Part shown: positions 22,375 through 33,951 of the stretch, one piece after another
Position numbering within the stretch: position 1 is the first letter of the stretch
Layout: the number at the start of each line of letters is the position of its first letter
Source of the DNA: Eriocheir sinensis
Lineage: Eukaryota; Arthropoda; Malacostraca; Decapoda; Varunidae
Length of the DNA stretch: 64,000 nucleotides
Assembly (NCBI RefSeq): GCF_024679095.1
Contig: NC_066509.1
Span: 12,839,169-12,903,168, forward strand
Reading direction: 5' to 3'
Position numbers and translations under genes: made by a program
Notes under the pieces: model-generated
What the model saw: the letters and a program-made list of their open reading frames with translations, nothing else
Databases searched by the model: none
What the model was told of the DNA's origin: nothing

Positions 22375-22506
22375 CTCCGTACCCAAGGGGAGGTTGTAAC
22401 CGCTCCTTGTCAGCGGAAAAATCTTTTGGCCCGAGCGAGGCTGGAACCTCGTCCTGTCAGACTGAAACCTGACAAGACAGAGCCTTATTCCACTGAGCCG
22501 TCGGTG
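22375..22506 (-). mobile_element. tRNA-derived SINE
   Basis: The minus strand has an A-box-like GGCTCAGTGGAATAAGG (22483-22499) and a B-box-like GGTTCCAGCCTC (22437-22448), about 35 bp apart, as in a tRNA-derived pol III promoter. A (GT)n tract abuts its head at 22510-22541. The body beyond the tRNA part is short and its tail is unclear. Confidence 0.6.
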
Positions 22507-22507
22507 C

Positions 22508-22541
<34 letters not shown>

Positions 22542-22619
22542 TATTTGCTTGTTTAAAAAATGAATTTCCAAGGTTGTAATTTTAGCTTAATAATCTAATG
22601 GAAGAAAAATGTATTTTGC

Positions 22620-23179
22620 GTTTTTCCGTCCCTGTCCTCTCCTCGCTCTCCTTTTCGTCCTTCTCCTGCCTCTCTTCATCTTCCCTTTCCTCCTCCTCTT
22701 CACCCAAATTAATCTCCTGCCCATCACCCGTGCACCCCATTTCCACCCCTCACTTTCCCTCCTCCTCTCCTCCCCCTCTTCCTCCTCCTCCTCCTCCTCC
22801 TCCTCCTCCTTCTCCGCGTCCCCCTATTCCTCCTCCTCCGCGGAACATATTTTGATGAGTATAATTACATTTTCGAGTCAAATCAGTCAAGGATGCCAAC
22901 ACGCCACCTACCCACGCTCCTGCTGCCACTACCTCTGCCTGTCTCCCCAGCCCTGCTCTGTCACTTCTCCGCCTCCTCCTCCTCCTCCTCCTCTTTGTCT
23001 GTCTTCCCAGCTTGCACTGTCACCCCTTCCTCGACCAACGCTGCCTACTCCTCTCTCATCTTCCTCCTCCTCCTTCATCTTCTTCCTCTTCTTCCTCTTC
23101 TGATATTTCCACTGTCGCTTGTTCTTCGACCCGCGCTTATTCATTTATTTTTTGTTCTATTCCTCCTCCTCCTCCTCCT
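22620..23179. repeat. (TCC)n-rich pyrimidine block
   Basis: Repeated TCC/CTT runs, clearest at 22783-22812, 22974-22994 and 23160-23180. Frames rich in S, P and L here are artefacts. Confidence 0.8.
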
Positions 23180-23275
23180 CAGGGTGTGTGGAGTCGGATA
23201 TATAAAATTCCGACTCCGACTCTAGGAGATTTTAAGTTTTCTACTCTGAATCCGACTCCGATTTCGACTCACACC

Positions 23276-23890
23276 CCGCCACACCACACCACACATCATA
23301 CGCAGCCACACCAACCCACACATCACAACCAGCCACACCACTTGACACATCACACCCAGCTACACCACACTACACATCACATCCAGCCACACTACACCTC
23401 ACACCAAACCCAGCCACACTACACCACATATCACATCAAGCCACATCCCATACCACACCCAGTCACACCAGACCTTGCACCACATCACACATTATACCCA
23501 ACCACACCACACAACACATTATACCATACCTCACACCACACCCAACCATACCATATCACACATGACACAGCCACACCACCACATATCACACCCAGCCACA
23601 CCACCTCACATCACACCCAGCCACACCACCTCACATCACACCCAGCCACACCACCTCACACATCTCATCCACCCACACCATACCACACACGACACTCAGC
23701 CACACCACGCGATACATTACACCTGGCCACACCACACCTCACTCCACACCCAGCCACACAACAAACATCACACCCAGTCACTCCATACCCTCATATCATA
23801 CCCAACCACATCACACCTAATACCACACTCACCCACACCACACCACACACCAGCCAGCCACAGCATACAACATAACACCCATCCACTCTA
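23276..23890. repeat. Minisatellite, about 25-bp CACACCCAGCCACACCAC unit
   Basis: Three consecutive units at about 23585-23660 are nearly identical (TCACACCCAGCCACACCACC plus TCACA, 25 bp). The rest are diverged variants. The histidine/threonine/proline-rich frames (up to 287 residues) are read-through of the repeat. Confidence 0.85.
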
Positions 23891-24131
23891 TGCCACACTG
23901 CACTACATTGGCTACACTCGGTCAGTTCACACTAACCTACGAATACGACTCACACTACGACCGCAGATTCAGCCTGACCTTTTTTATTGAGCATGAATAG
24001 GACATCCAGGTCAGGCTGTCCTTAAAACGACAGACCTGGCAAACCTATGCTGATCTCTGAGCAGCCTAGCACAGGTTCAGTGCTGAGATGAGAGTGAAGA
24101 CGCACACGAGTATATTAAAGGAATTCATCAA

Positions 24132-25335
24132 AATGATCTTTTCAAAACAAACTGCCCTATCCACTCATACGCTGACGACTCCACTCTGCATTATTCAACT
24201 TCTTTCAACGGAAGACCCTCTCAGCAGGAACTACAAGACTATAGACTGGAGGCTGCAGAACGCTTAACCTCAGACCTTGCTATCATTTCCGATTGGGGTA
24301 AAAGGAACCTAGTGTCCTCCAATGCCTCAAAAACCCAATTTCTCCACCTGTCAATCGATACAATCTTCCAAACAACTATCCCCTATTTTTCAACAACACT
24401 CAGCTGTCACCTTCTTCTACACTAAATATCCTCGGTCTATCCTTAACTCAAAATCTTAACTGGAAAGTTCACATCTCTTCTCTCACTAAATCAGCTTCCT
24501 CGAGGTTGGGCGTTCTGTATCGTCTCCGCCAGTTCTTCTCCCCCGCACAGTTGCTATCCATATACAGGGGCCTTGTTCGCCCTCGTATGGAGTATGCATC
24601 TCACGTGTGGGGGGGCTCCACACACACACCTCTCTTGGACAGAGTGGATTCTAAGGCTCTTCATCTCATCAACTCCTCTCCTCTTACTGATAGTCTTCCT
24701 GTGCATGGATATGGATAGCAAACTGTGGGGGGAAGAAGACTGGGGGACGACGACCTAACGCGCCTAAAGAGGAAGCTTGATTGAAAGAGAGAAGAGATGA
24801 GAGTTAAGAGATTATTAAGAGTTTACGATAGACCCGAATAGTGTAGTGTAAGGTGACAGTGACAACTGAGTGTTGAATAGGAATAGGTGTTTTGTTGTTC
24901 GAGTGATAGGTGGAGAAATTGGGTTTAAATTCCGCCGCCATGTTGCCTCTCTATCTTCTATCGATATTTTCACACTGCTCTTCTGAACTTGCTAACTGCA
25001 TTCCTCCCCCCCTCCCGCGTCCTCGCAGCATACGACTTTCTACTCAAGCTCATCCCTTTACTGTCCAAATCCCTTACGCACAAGTTAACCAACATTTCAC
25101 TCTTTCATCCCTCACGCAGGTAAACCCTGGAACAATCTTCCTTCATCTGTATTTCCTCCTGCCTACGACTTGAACTCTTTCAAGAGGAGGGTATCAGGAT
25201 GCCTCTCCTCCCGAAATTGACCTCTCGGCTACTCGTCTTAACGCTTTTAATAGGAGCAGTGAGTAACGGGCTTTTTTTCTTCATTATTGTTTCCTTTTTT
25301 CTGCCCTTAAGCTGTTTCCTTTGCTATAAAAAAAG
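24132..25335 (+). mobile_element. LINE-D fragment with internal inverted duplication
   Basis: Starts within the RT (N-C-P-I-H-S-Y-A-D-D equivalent; compare 30183) and runs to the LINE-D 3' UTR (GGAGCAGTGAGTAACGGGC) and an A-rich end. At 24700-24925 the sequence is antisense to the region that is also present in sense at about 24340-24565. It then resumes in sense with AAATTCCGCCGCCATGTTGC. The RT frame is broken in several places. Confidence 0.75.
24506..24718 (+). pseudogene. LINE-D RT fragment
   Basis: Frame with [20 protein letters not shown] and [16 protein letters not shown], matching the C-terminal region of the LINE-D RT at 29517-31016 residue for residue over long stretches. It ends where the antisense segment begins. 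Confidence 0.8.
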
Positions 25336-25693
25336 AGACTTGCCTGCTACGGCACATGTCGCTGGGTACGTCTTCTAATACATTGTCTAGTAATTTATCT
25401 CATTAAATTACAGATTAATAATCCACATCTCCACACCCAAAAAAATCCATATTAAATGAATTTTCTGAAACGTCTTCCCACAAGAGCTCCCACAAAAACT
25501 TACTTCTCCCACAAATTTGTGGAAATTTTTTATAAAGTGGTAACACTGTTTTAGCAGTGCAGTCAAGTACTTTAAACGAGAATTGATTACGTAAATGAAT
25601 TGGAGTCGGAGATATTTTTTCCGACTCCGACTCCTGCCAAAAGTAGGCGACTCCGGCGACTCCGATGACTCCGATTCCGACTCCACAGCCCTG

Positions 25694-26210
25694 CTCCTCC
25701 TCTTCCTTCAACGTCTTTTTCGTCATATATTTCTTTTTTTCTTTGTCTTGTTCCTCATGGCCGTCTTTCTTTTTTTCTTCTTGGTCCTACTTTTCTCTAG
25801 TCACTTTGTTTCTGATTAATTAAAAGACAACTATATCGCTATCAGCTCTTTATCTTTGCACGTTGATTTTTTTCTCTCATTTCTGATTATGGCGTATGTC
25901 GTATAACTTCGGTTACTCACAGAGTATATCAAGGTATCGTAGAAATGAAGTTTTCAGGGCGTAAAAGATTGTTTAATATTAAGAGCAGATGATAAAAAAT
26001 AAATTTGTGTTACCATTACAGTAACGGACTCTTGTTAAGGACCATCTTTGAGAAAACTCACAGTCTGCAATTCGTTTCGCCTGTTACGTTTCTGAGATTA
26101 AGCACAACAAATCAGATAGAACGCCACATGATATCAATAGAAAAATTCTCTGTAGCGTTTCGTATCTCTTAATGGAGCTAAAGTGATCATCTCTTTTTGG
26201 CGTCCTGTAT
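25694..26210. other. Intergenic, nothing recognised
   Basis: T-rich then AT-rich sequence, no supported frame. Confidence 0.5.
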
Positions 26211-26586
26211 TTTTATTTTATTTTATTTTTACGTTGTTGCCTATTGCGCCGGTAGGCATCTTCCCGGTGGGGCCTGATGGTCGGCCCAAGGCTTCTTCCA
26301 GGTGGGGCCTGATGGTCGGCCCAGCCCGTTCTGGCGCAGGCGAGTGTTTATAGTGGCGCCATCTTGCATTGGCTCATGCTGCCCCCCGGAACTCGTTCTT
26401 GATTCGCTTGGACGGCTTCCTCTAGAGTCCGGGTTGATGGGTGGTCTTCAGGACAGCATGTGGGTAGTTTTAAGCCACTCGGCGGTGACTGAAAAATCCG
26501 AGTGGTAGCGTAAGGATTCGAACCCGCGTCGTCCATCATGCGGCGAATGTGGGTCCAGTACGCTATCACTTCGGCCACCGCCTACC
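26211..26586 (-). mobile_element. tRNA-derived SINE with (TTTTA)n tail
   Basis: On the minus strand the head (from 26586) shows an A-box GGTGGCCGAAGTGATAGCG (26561-26579) and a perfect B-box GGTTCGAATCC (26514-26524), then a body with two copies of GGGCCGACCATCAGGCCCCA (around 26275 and 26320), ending in AAAATAAAATAAAA at 26211-26232. It is about 375 bp. The order tRNA head, body, A-rich tail is that of a full-length SINE. Confidence 0.82.
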
Positions 26587-27235
26587 CAACTGCGGGATCG
26601 ACATTATAACGGCCGTTTCTTGTTGTTTGGTCCTTTATCGTAAAAAAAATGCGTTTCTGACCAAAACCCATGCATATTACACGGCCTGCCAGACTATTTT
26701 CCCTACAAGCTTCCTGTGAATCACTTATTGGCTAATGGGTATTCAGAATTTCATTTGTCTTTGTTAGTAAATGCATCGCATTGGCAGGTAATTGAAAGTA
26801 AAATATCAGGAAATCAACGAAGCCGAAAACAATTCAGAAGATGCTGGTTGTGGTTCTTGAATCATAGTGGGAATCTCTTAGTAAGTGAGAGCTTGGAATA
26901 CGATCGATAATGAACCATCAATCAGAAAGGCTTTCATTCATAATCCGTGTGATTGAAGGACTTTCAAGTTTGGCCTCGAGTTAAGGTGCTCGCTCCAGAC
27001 AGAAGAAGTTTTAAGTACAGTAAGGTCTTATCTCCAAGTATTAATACAATATAGCGAAGAAGCAAACAGCCGTGAGCCTGAAGCCGCAGTTGATGAAGAG
27101 CGAGGAGGCGCGAGGGTTGGCTGGTGGTTACATCATTGAATGGAGACTCCCTCCCCCATGCCGTCCAATAACGGGGATCTAAATGACTTTTTATAAGGGA
27201 CTCGGGAAAATAATTAAGTTTTTATTGCTCTTCAA

Positions 27236-27292
<57 letters not shown>

Positions 27293-27860
27293 TCTTGTTT
27301 ACTATTACCCATTATATTCAACTGTCTCTTTTTGCATAAGCGGTGATTTCGTCGACTTAATAACTTGTTTATGCTTCACATCTGCGCCTTTCTGGGCTGA
27401 CTTTTATAAGGAGACTCTTAAGTGTTTTTGAGAGCAGCGGTCTTCTAACTTTTCATACAACGACCCAGTTTCACTTTAAGCTTTGCCCTTACGACCCATT
27501 TTTATGTTTCTTGTCAATATAAGAGCTGCGTTTGCTTCCGGCATCAGGTATTTATGGTCCGCTCCGGCAACTCTGACAAAAGCAGTGTTTACAGCTTAGA
27601 GCAAGTCCTTCCTATAGGCTATTTTTTTTACATCAATGGAAGAAACTAAAGGACATCACAAACAGAAGACCAAGAGGCCGCCAAGCGCTGCTCCAGTAAA
27701 AGAGTAAAGAATTAGAGGCCTTTTTCGCAGTTCACAGGGAAGAAGAACTGTAATCAAACTGACTCATCATCACGGTAGAACTATAGTCATCGTATACTAA
27801 ACTGCTCCAAATGCCTCTCCCGCTCCCTGACCCTCCCTCCATGATAACATTGGGTCATAT
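26587..27860. other. Spacer with (GA)n and a hAT-like terminus
   Basis: (GA)n at 27239-27290. At 27434 GCAGCGGTCTTCTAACTTTT followed by ACGACCC motifs resembles a hAT end, without a partner. No gene supported. Confidence 0.5.
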
Positions 27861-28118
27861 TCGTCATATTAGCTGGAGTAGGTAGGAAGACACCTACCGA
27901 ACGGGCGCAAGCCACTCCCGGTGAGGTATATATGGGAGGTGAGAAGGGAGCTGAAGCCCTCCAAAGACCCTTCCCATGTCCTCACTAACCGTTTCCCTAT
28001 TGTCTCACCAACACCAGAGAGTAGTTCAGCATGCTCTCTAAAGACAGATCCTCTCTTTATCCACACCACACTACATTCACACAACATATACACCTTTTCC
28101 CAAAATTAAAATTTCAAA

Positions 28119-29529
28119 ATGGCGCACATACACCAAGCCTCGGAGTCCCCGCCTGGGGGGGGGACCACAAATTCCCCCAGGGAGGACTCCCCTTCTGGCT
28201 GCCGACCCGAGAGGTGTCTTGATAACTCCTCGAACCTCTTTCTTCTCAATTTCTGCAACATTCGCGGTCTTCGCTCTAATTTTCATTCTGTGGAACATCA
28301 TCTCTCCTCCTCTAAACCTCACCTTCTCTTCCTTACCGAAACACAGGTTTCTGAGGCTACTGACAGCAATCTCTACTCTGTTCCCTCCTACTATCTCTAT
28401 CCTAAATTTCAATCCAAAGCTGGATGTTGCGCCTACGTGCGCAACGACATCACTTGCTCTCGTGCCCACAACCTTGACTCTTCTGAATTTTCCACCATCT
28501 GGCTAAGACTTCATTGTCATTCTATTACTAAATACATCTGTGCTGTTTATCTCTCACTAACTCTACCAACTATGTAAAATTCTTTAACTATTTGAATTCT
28601 AAAGTGGAGCACATCTTGACCCACTCTCCCTTCGCTGAAATCTCCATCCTAGGAGATTTCAATGTTCACCACCAGGTTTGGCTTTCATCCTCTTTCACTG
28701 ACCATCCTGGTGAACAAGCCTACAACTTTGCTATCCTCAACGACCTAGAGCAGTTGGTCCAGCACCCTACACGTATTCCCGACCGTCTTGGAGATCGGCC
28801 CAACATTCTAGACCTCTTCCTTACCTCAAACCCTTCTGCTTATTCTGTCATGTCAAACTGTTCTCTCCGTTGGGCTCCTCCGATCACAATCTTATTTCTG
28901 CATCCTGTCCTATCGCTCCTGTACACCCTCTGGACCCACCGAAGAGGCGATGCTTCTGGCATTTTGCTTCAGCTCGGTGGGACGACCTGAGGATGTACTT
29001 TTCCGATTTCCCGTGGAATGATTATTGCTTCCAGGATAGAGACCCCTCTGTGTGTGCTCAGCGCATCACAGAGGTGATTGTCTCTGGAATGGAGGCATAC
29101 ATTCCTCGTTCTTTCTCTACTCCTCACGCTAAAAAGCCTTGGTTTAATCACGCTTGTTCTCATGCTGTCAGTGATAGAGAGGTAGCTCACAAAAGGTACC
29201 AGAGCCTTCAAACTAATGCTAATTATGAACTTTACATTTCTGCCCGAAATCGTGCCAAATCTATTCTCCGACTAACCAAAAATTCTTTCATTAATAGAAA
29301 ATGTCGAAACCTTGCTTTCTCTAACTCTTCCCGTGACTTCTGGCATCTAGCCAAAAACATCTCCTCCAACTTCACTTCTTCATCTTTCCCTCCACTCCTC
29401 AGTCCTGACGGCAACACTGCCGTCTCATCTATCTCTAAGGCTGAACTCTTCTCTCAAACTCCACTCTGGACGATTCTGGGCATATTCCTCCTACTCATCC
29501 CCCCTCTGACTCCTTTATGCCTGTTATAA
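28119..29529 (+). pseudogene. LINE-D endonuclease and linker, frameshifted
   Basis: ATG at 28119 (M-A-H-I-H-Q-A-S-E-S). The endonuclease begins with LLNFCNIRGLRSNF and LLFLTETQVSE (the conserved E). After a frame change near 28559 it continues with [15 protein letters not shown] (catalytic G-D-F-N) and [10 protein letters not shown], and after another change near 28865 with [10 protein letters not shown] (catalytic S-D-H). A linker follows with KKPWFNHACSHAVSDREVAH and ISARNRAKSILRLTKNSF. A third change near 29450 separates it from the RT frame. All catalytic blocks are recognisable but split over three frames, so this copy cannot make the protein. Confidence 0.85.
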
Positions 29530-31016
29530 AGATTCTTCAAAATGATGTTTTCTATGCCCTCTCTGGCCTCAATCCTCAGAAGGCTTATGGACCTGATGGA
29601 GTGCCTCCTATTGTCCTTAAAAACTGTGCCTCCGTGCTGTCACCCTGCCTGGTCAAACTCTTTCGCCTCTGCCTGTCAACATCTACCTTTCCTTCCTGCT
29701 GGAAGTATGCCTTCATACAACCTATGCCTAAAATTACTTGTGCCTCAAACTACCGTCCTATAGCTTTACTTTCTTATCTATCTAAAGCTTTTGAATCAAT
29801 CCTTAACCGGAAGTTTCAAAAGCACCTTTCCACTTCTGACCTTCTATCTGATCGGCAGTATGGGTTCCGCAAGGGGCGTTCTACTGGTGATCTCCTAGCC
29901 TTCTTAACTGACTCTTGGTCATCCTCTCTTAGCCGTTTCGGTGAAACTTTTGCGATTGCGCTGGACATATCAAAAGCTTTTGATAGGGTCTGGCACAAAT
30001 CTTTGCTTTCTAAACTACCCTCCTACGGTTTCTATCCTTCTCTCTGTACCTTTATCTCCAGTTTCCTTTCTGACCGTTCTATTTCTGCCGTGGTAGACGG
30101 TCACTGTTCTTCCCCTAAATCTATTAACAGTGGTGTCCCACAGGGTTCTGTCCTATCTCCCACTCTTTTTCTGTTGTTCATTGATGATCTTCTTTCCAAA
30201 ACGAACTGTCCTATCCATTCCTACGCCGATGATTCCACTCTGCATTATTCAACTTCTTTTAATAGAAGACCCACCCTTCAGGAACTTAACGACTCAAGGC
30301 TGGAGGCTGCAGAACGCTTAGCCTCAGACCTTACTATTATTTCCGATTGGGGCAAGAAGAACCTGGTGTCCTTCAACGCCTCAAAAACACAGTTTCTCCA
30401 CCTATCCACTCGACACAATCTTCCAAACAACTATCCCCTATTCTTTGACAACACCCAGCTATCACCTTCCTCAACACTAAACATCCTCGGTCTATCCTTA
30501 ACTCAAAATCTCAACTGGAAACTTCATATCTCATCTCTTACTAAATCAGCTTCCTCGAGGCTGGGCGTTCTGTACCGTCTCCGCCAGTTCTTCTCCCCAG
30601 CACAGTTGCTGTCCATATACAGGGGCCTTGTCCGCCCTCGTATGGAGTATGCATCTCATGTGTGGGGGGGCTCCACTCACACAGCTCTTCTGGACAGAGT
30701 GGAGGCTAAGGCTCTTCGTCTCATCAGCTCTCCTCCTCATACTGATAGTCTTCTACCTCTTAAATTCCGCCGCAATGTTGCCTCTCTTTCTATCTTCTAT
30801 CGATATTTCCACGCTGACTGCTCTTCTGAACTTGCTAACTGCATGCCTCCCCCCTCCCGCGGCCCCGCTGCACTCGACTTTCTACTCATGCTCATCCCTA
30901 TACTGTCCAAACCCCTTATGCAAGAGTTAACCAGCATCTTCACTCTTTCATCCCTCACGCTGGTAAACTCTGGAACAATCTTCCTTCATTTGTATTTCCT
31001 CCTGCCTACGACTTGA
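29517..31016 (+). pseudogene. LINE-D reverse transcriptase (499-codon open frame)
   Basis: An open frame covering essentially the whole RT. It has GLNPQKAYGPDGVPPIVLKN (finger, motif 0/1), NYRPIALLSYLSKAFESIL, QYGFRKGRSTGDLLAFLTDS, FAIALDISKAFDRVWHKSLL (motif A aspartate), SGVPQGSVLSPTLFLLFIDD (motif B) and HSYADDSTLHYS (motif C Y-A-D-D), then the C-terminal region [20 protein letters not shown]. The catalytic aspartates are intact. Near 30870 a frameshift diverts the tail; the family ending P-P-A-Y-D-L-N-S-F-K-R-R-V is found in another frame at about 31000-31035. The enzyme would copy LINE RNA into DNA at nicked target sites. Because the endonuclease frame is broken, I call it a pseudogene despite its length. 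Confidence 0.87.
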
Positions 31017-31207
31017 ACTCTTTCAAGAGGAGGGTATCAGGACACCTCTCCTCCTGTATTTGATCTTCCTTTCGGCCACCTCTTTTGTTTTACTTTAGGA
31101 GCAGCGAGTAGCGGGCTTTTTTTTTTATTATTGTTTTCTTTTTTTGTTGCCCTTTGTTGTAAAAAAAAAAAAAAACATGTCGTCGCCCAAGCTAACACAT
31201 TTGATAA

Positions 31208-31376
31208 GGCTTTCGTAGGGGTTCTAAACATTCCCATGGGCAGTTTTATGACCCCGGTGGTAGTTCTACTTTTTTCTGTACCATGAACCTGAAAAAAAAC
31301 CCACTCACGAGAACCCGATTGATCTCCTGTTTAGACTTTGGAAATAGTTGATGAGAGGCGAAAGCGTCTAAGAATA
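31208..31376. repeat. Unclassified repeat R2, copy 1
   Basis: Pairs with 39931-40094 in the same orientation at almost the same length. Shared GGCTTTCGTAG, CCATGAAYSTGAAAAAAAAC, and GCGAAAGCGTCTAAGAATA (GCCGAAAGCG in copy 2). Class unknown. Confidence 0.6.
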
Positions 31377-31385
31377 CCGATCATT

Positions 31386-32380
31386 AATTCCTAACTCAAA
31401 CCTCCTTTCTTCCAATCAAAAATCCCGCAGCTATGGAAGAGGGGGCGGGGCTTTTAAAATGGTAATGACCGAAAAATTAATGACGAAATGGCCTACTTCA
31501 TGCTGTTACGAGAAGCAGAAGGATGAAAGAAAGGAAAGGTGCAATAGGGTAATGATTGTTTTTGACACACTCGATGAGACTGACTATTGTTATCTATTAT
31601 TATTGTTATCTATGAGGAAGTGGCAAGCAAGTAGTGTATCGCGATTCTGCTCCGGCGCGGCACCTGCTTTGAAGAGCCATGATATGATGTAGAGTCTTCC
31701 GTATGCAGGGATGGGTGGGGGATTCGTTACCATGTAGGCTACATTAGTTTGACCTGCATATACTTTTTTATTGTTTGGATCAGGATTGGAAAAAATCCGT
31801 TTAAAAAATAAAAGCCCAACCCAGTTTTTTTTGTAGCTTTTTTTTTGGGGGGGGGGGTGTTTATTATTTTTTGTTTATTCCTCGTATTTATATGTAAATC
31901 AATTTAAATAATTAATTAAAAAATAGTCAAGGGTAAAGCAAAAGGTTTGAAGTGTTATATGATAGATACTTGTTTAGGTCCTGTTGATACAGGTTGTTAA
32001 CTTGTACTGTACAGGAAACGAACGGGTGAGGCTTGACTACTGGTCACTCAGCACTCTTCAGTTCCTCAGTCTCTCCTTGTCGTGAGTGAGAGAATCACAC
32101 TGTTTAATTGTTGTGCTTAGCGGGGCACCCTTGTGCGGTTAGTAATCACCCTAATATATATTTAGTATAAATTATAGTTGAGTCAGAGAAGAAAAGTAGT
32201 GTTGTTTCCTGTGTGTGTGTGTGTTATCACTTAGACCAGGGGTTTTCCAGGGGGTACGCCAAGGGTCTGTCAGGGGGTATGCGCTCCCCACGGGTCGTTA
32301 GGGTTAGGGGCCTGGCCGGCCACTGACTTGTACTGTACGCGTACTGGACAGGGAGAGAGGCGCGAGGTGTGGTCGGGCAC
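31386..32380. other. AT-rich spacer with a hAT-like terminus
   Basis: No gene supported. At 32237 CAGGGGTTTTCCAGGGGG has the look of a hAT end. A possible partner GAAAAACCCCTG ends at 34872, but the flanking 8-mers do not match, so no element is called. Confidence 0.45.
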
Positions 32381-32549
32381 GCACCACTAGGGATGGGCAA
32401 GTACCGTTAATTTGAGTACCGGTAGTACCGGTACCGAAAACTCAAGTACCGTTAGTACCGGTACCAGTACCGGTACCCAAAGGAGTTTTTTTTTTCTTAA
32501 TGACTTCTGATGAAATTCCCAAACAAATTTCCTGTAAAGAAAACCCTCT

Positions 32550-32704
32550 CTCTTCCTTCAACTTAATATCAACTAGAGTAGAAATGCAACGCTTAGGAGC
32601 CTTCTGATTAATGTAAAATCACTTAGGTTTAAGGACAGATCACCTAGTGTCCTAGTCTGTACCATGGGGTCTGTGTGGTCTAATTTTCTATGTAAATTTA
32701 TGTA

Positions 32705-32707
<3 letters not shown>
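32550..32707 (+). pseudogene. LINE-B 3' end inside the hAT element
   Basis: Codes F-L-Q-L-N-I-N-stop, the LINE-B C-terminus (compare 10750), then the LINE-B 3' UTR (reverse complement of 10636-10749), ending TCTATGTAAATTT and passing into (TC)n at 32708. Read on the other strand it resembles the tail of the LINE-A frame, because that tail is itself LINE-B UTR. Confidence 0.75.

Positions 32708-32770
<63 letters not shown>
32708..32770. repeat. (TC)n microsatellite after LINE-B
   Basis: 63 bp of TC repeats directly at the LINE-B 3' end. Confidence 0.96.
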
Positions 32771-32775
<5 letters not shown>

Positions 32776-32830
32776 AAGTGAATATTTATTTTTTCGAAAA
32801 AAAATAGCATGTATCGTTATTATGGATGTA

Positions 32831-33645
32831 TTCGATCATAGTCTAATAACAATAAAAATATTTATTAGCAACCTAAAAAAGAAAAAGAATCGGACATGAA
32901 GAATTATCCAGTAACTCCAATAAATAAATCAAATAATGGAAACGGGAGCTGTGATGGAAACGGAAAGCAGGACAAAATGGTGGGAACTTGGGGAGACGGT
33001 CAGCGGGGCAGTGACTCAGCGTCTACACACAGGGCCCATACCGCATGGAGGCGGGCGAGCACCGAGTGATCATTAAGCTTCCCGGAACCCAAGTGATCAT
33101 GATGCTTCGCGGTACCAGTACCGATAGCAGTTATCGATACCAGGGTATCGATAACTGCTATCGGTACCGGTATCATGAGGCTTCGCGGTACCAGTACCGA
33201 TAGCAGTTATCGATACCAGGTACCGGTACTGGTATCGATAACTGCGATCGGTACTGGTACCGCGAAGCATCATGATCACTTGGTTCAGGAAGCAATGATC
33301 ACTCCCCGGTACTGGTATCGATAACTGCTATCGGTACTGGTACCGCGAAGCATCATGATCACTTGGGTTCCGGGAAGCTTAATGATCACTCGGCACTGCG
33401 CATTGCCGTTAGGATCTTAGTGACGCTCGGTGCTCGCCCGCCTCCATGTGGTATGAGCCCTGTGTAGACGCTGAGTCACTGCCCCGCTGACCGTCTCCCC
33501 AAGCTCCCATCATTTTGTCCTGCTTTCCGTTTCCATCACAGCTCCCGTTTCCATTATTTTATGTATTTATTGGAGTTACTGGATAATTTTTCAGGTCCGA
33601 TTCTTCTTTAGGTTGCTAATAAATATTATTATTAGACTATGATCG
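32831..33645. repeat. Giant imperfect palindrome
   Basis: Left arm about 32831-33147 and right arm about 33306-33645 are reverse complements (for example GGAAACGGGAGCTGTGATGG at 32939 and CCATCACAGCTCCCGTTTCC at 33533). The right arm has an extra segment of about 37 bp near 33393. The centre (33105-33350) is itself made of smaller palindromes of GGTACCAGTACCGATAGCAG and GTTATCGATACC units. Confidence 0.88.
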
Positions 33646-33688
33646 AGTACCTACCCATATCACCGAGATATACACTCACTAAGTGGTG

Positions 33689-33689
<1 letters not shown>

Positions 33690-33770
<81 letters not shown>

Positions 33771-33885
33771 CTGCTACACCTCCAATATTTAATCATCTTA
33801 TTAATTCATCATGCAATTCTTTATAGCCAGAAACTCTCGCCAAGGGATTCAAACTTTTTTCGTTAATGCTTTATTGGATAAATAT

Positions 33886-33950
<65 letters not shown>
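33690..33950. repeat. Two (TC)n tracts
   Basis: 33691-33768 and 33888-33950, inside the right part of the hAT-type element. Confidence 0.96.

Positions 33951-33951
<1 letters not shown>

Larger units (their letters stand above)
23180..25693. mobile_element. Composite with hAT-type ends (GGAGTCGGA family)
   Basis: Left end CAGGGTGTGTGGAGTCGGA at 23180; right end reversed CAGGGCTGTGGAGTCGGA finishing at 25693. CTCCTCCT flanks both sides (23172-23179 and 25694-25701); because it lies in (TCC)n, this match is weaker evidence than usual. Subterminal regions are full of TCCGACTCC hexamer-like iterations, dense at 25605-25685. Inside are a 25-bp minisatellite (23276-23890) and a damaged LINE-D copy (24132-25335), both probably later additions. 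Confidence 0.65.
27860..31175 (+). mobile_element. LINE-D, near full-length non-LTR retrotransposon
   Basis: 5' region about 27860-28118, endonuclease plus RT polyprotein 28119-31060 broken by frameshifts, 3' UTR with GGAGCAGCGAGTAGCGGGC and T-rich sequence, ending in a 15-A tail at 31161-31175. The apurinic-type endonuclease followed by RT without a visible RNase H places it in the Jockey/CR1-type assemblage; the exact clade is unresolved. Related copies: 24132-25335 (+), 44775-45375 (-), 3' UTR only at 58137-58213 (+). Confidence 0.85.

Noticed and set aside
23012..23990. 287- and 171-codon histidine/threonine/proline-rich frames
   Set aside because: Direct translation of the CACACCCAGC minisatellite in different frames.
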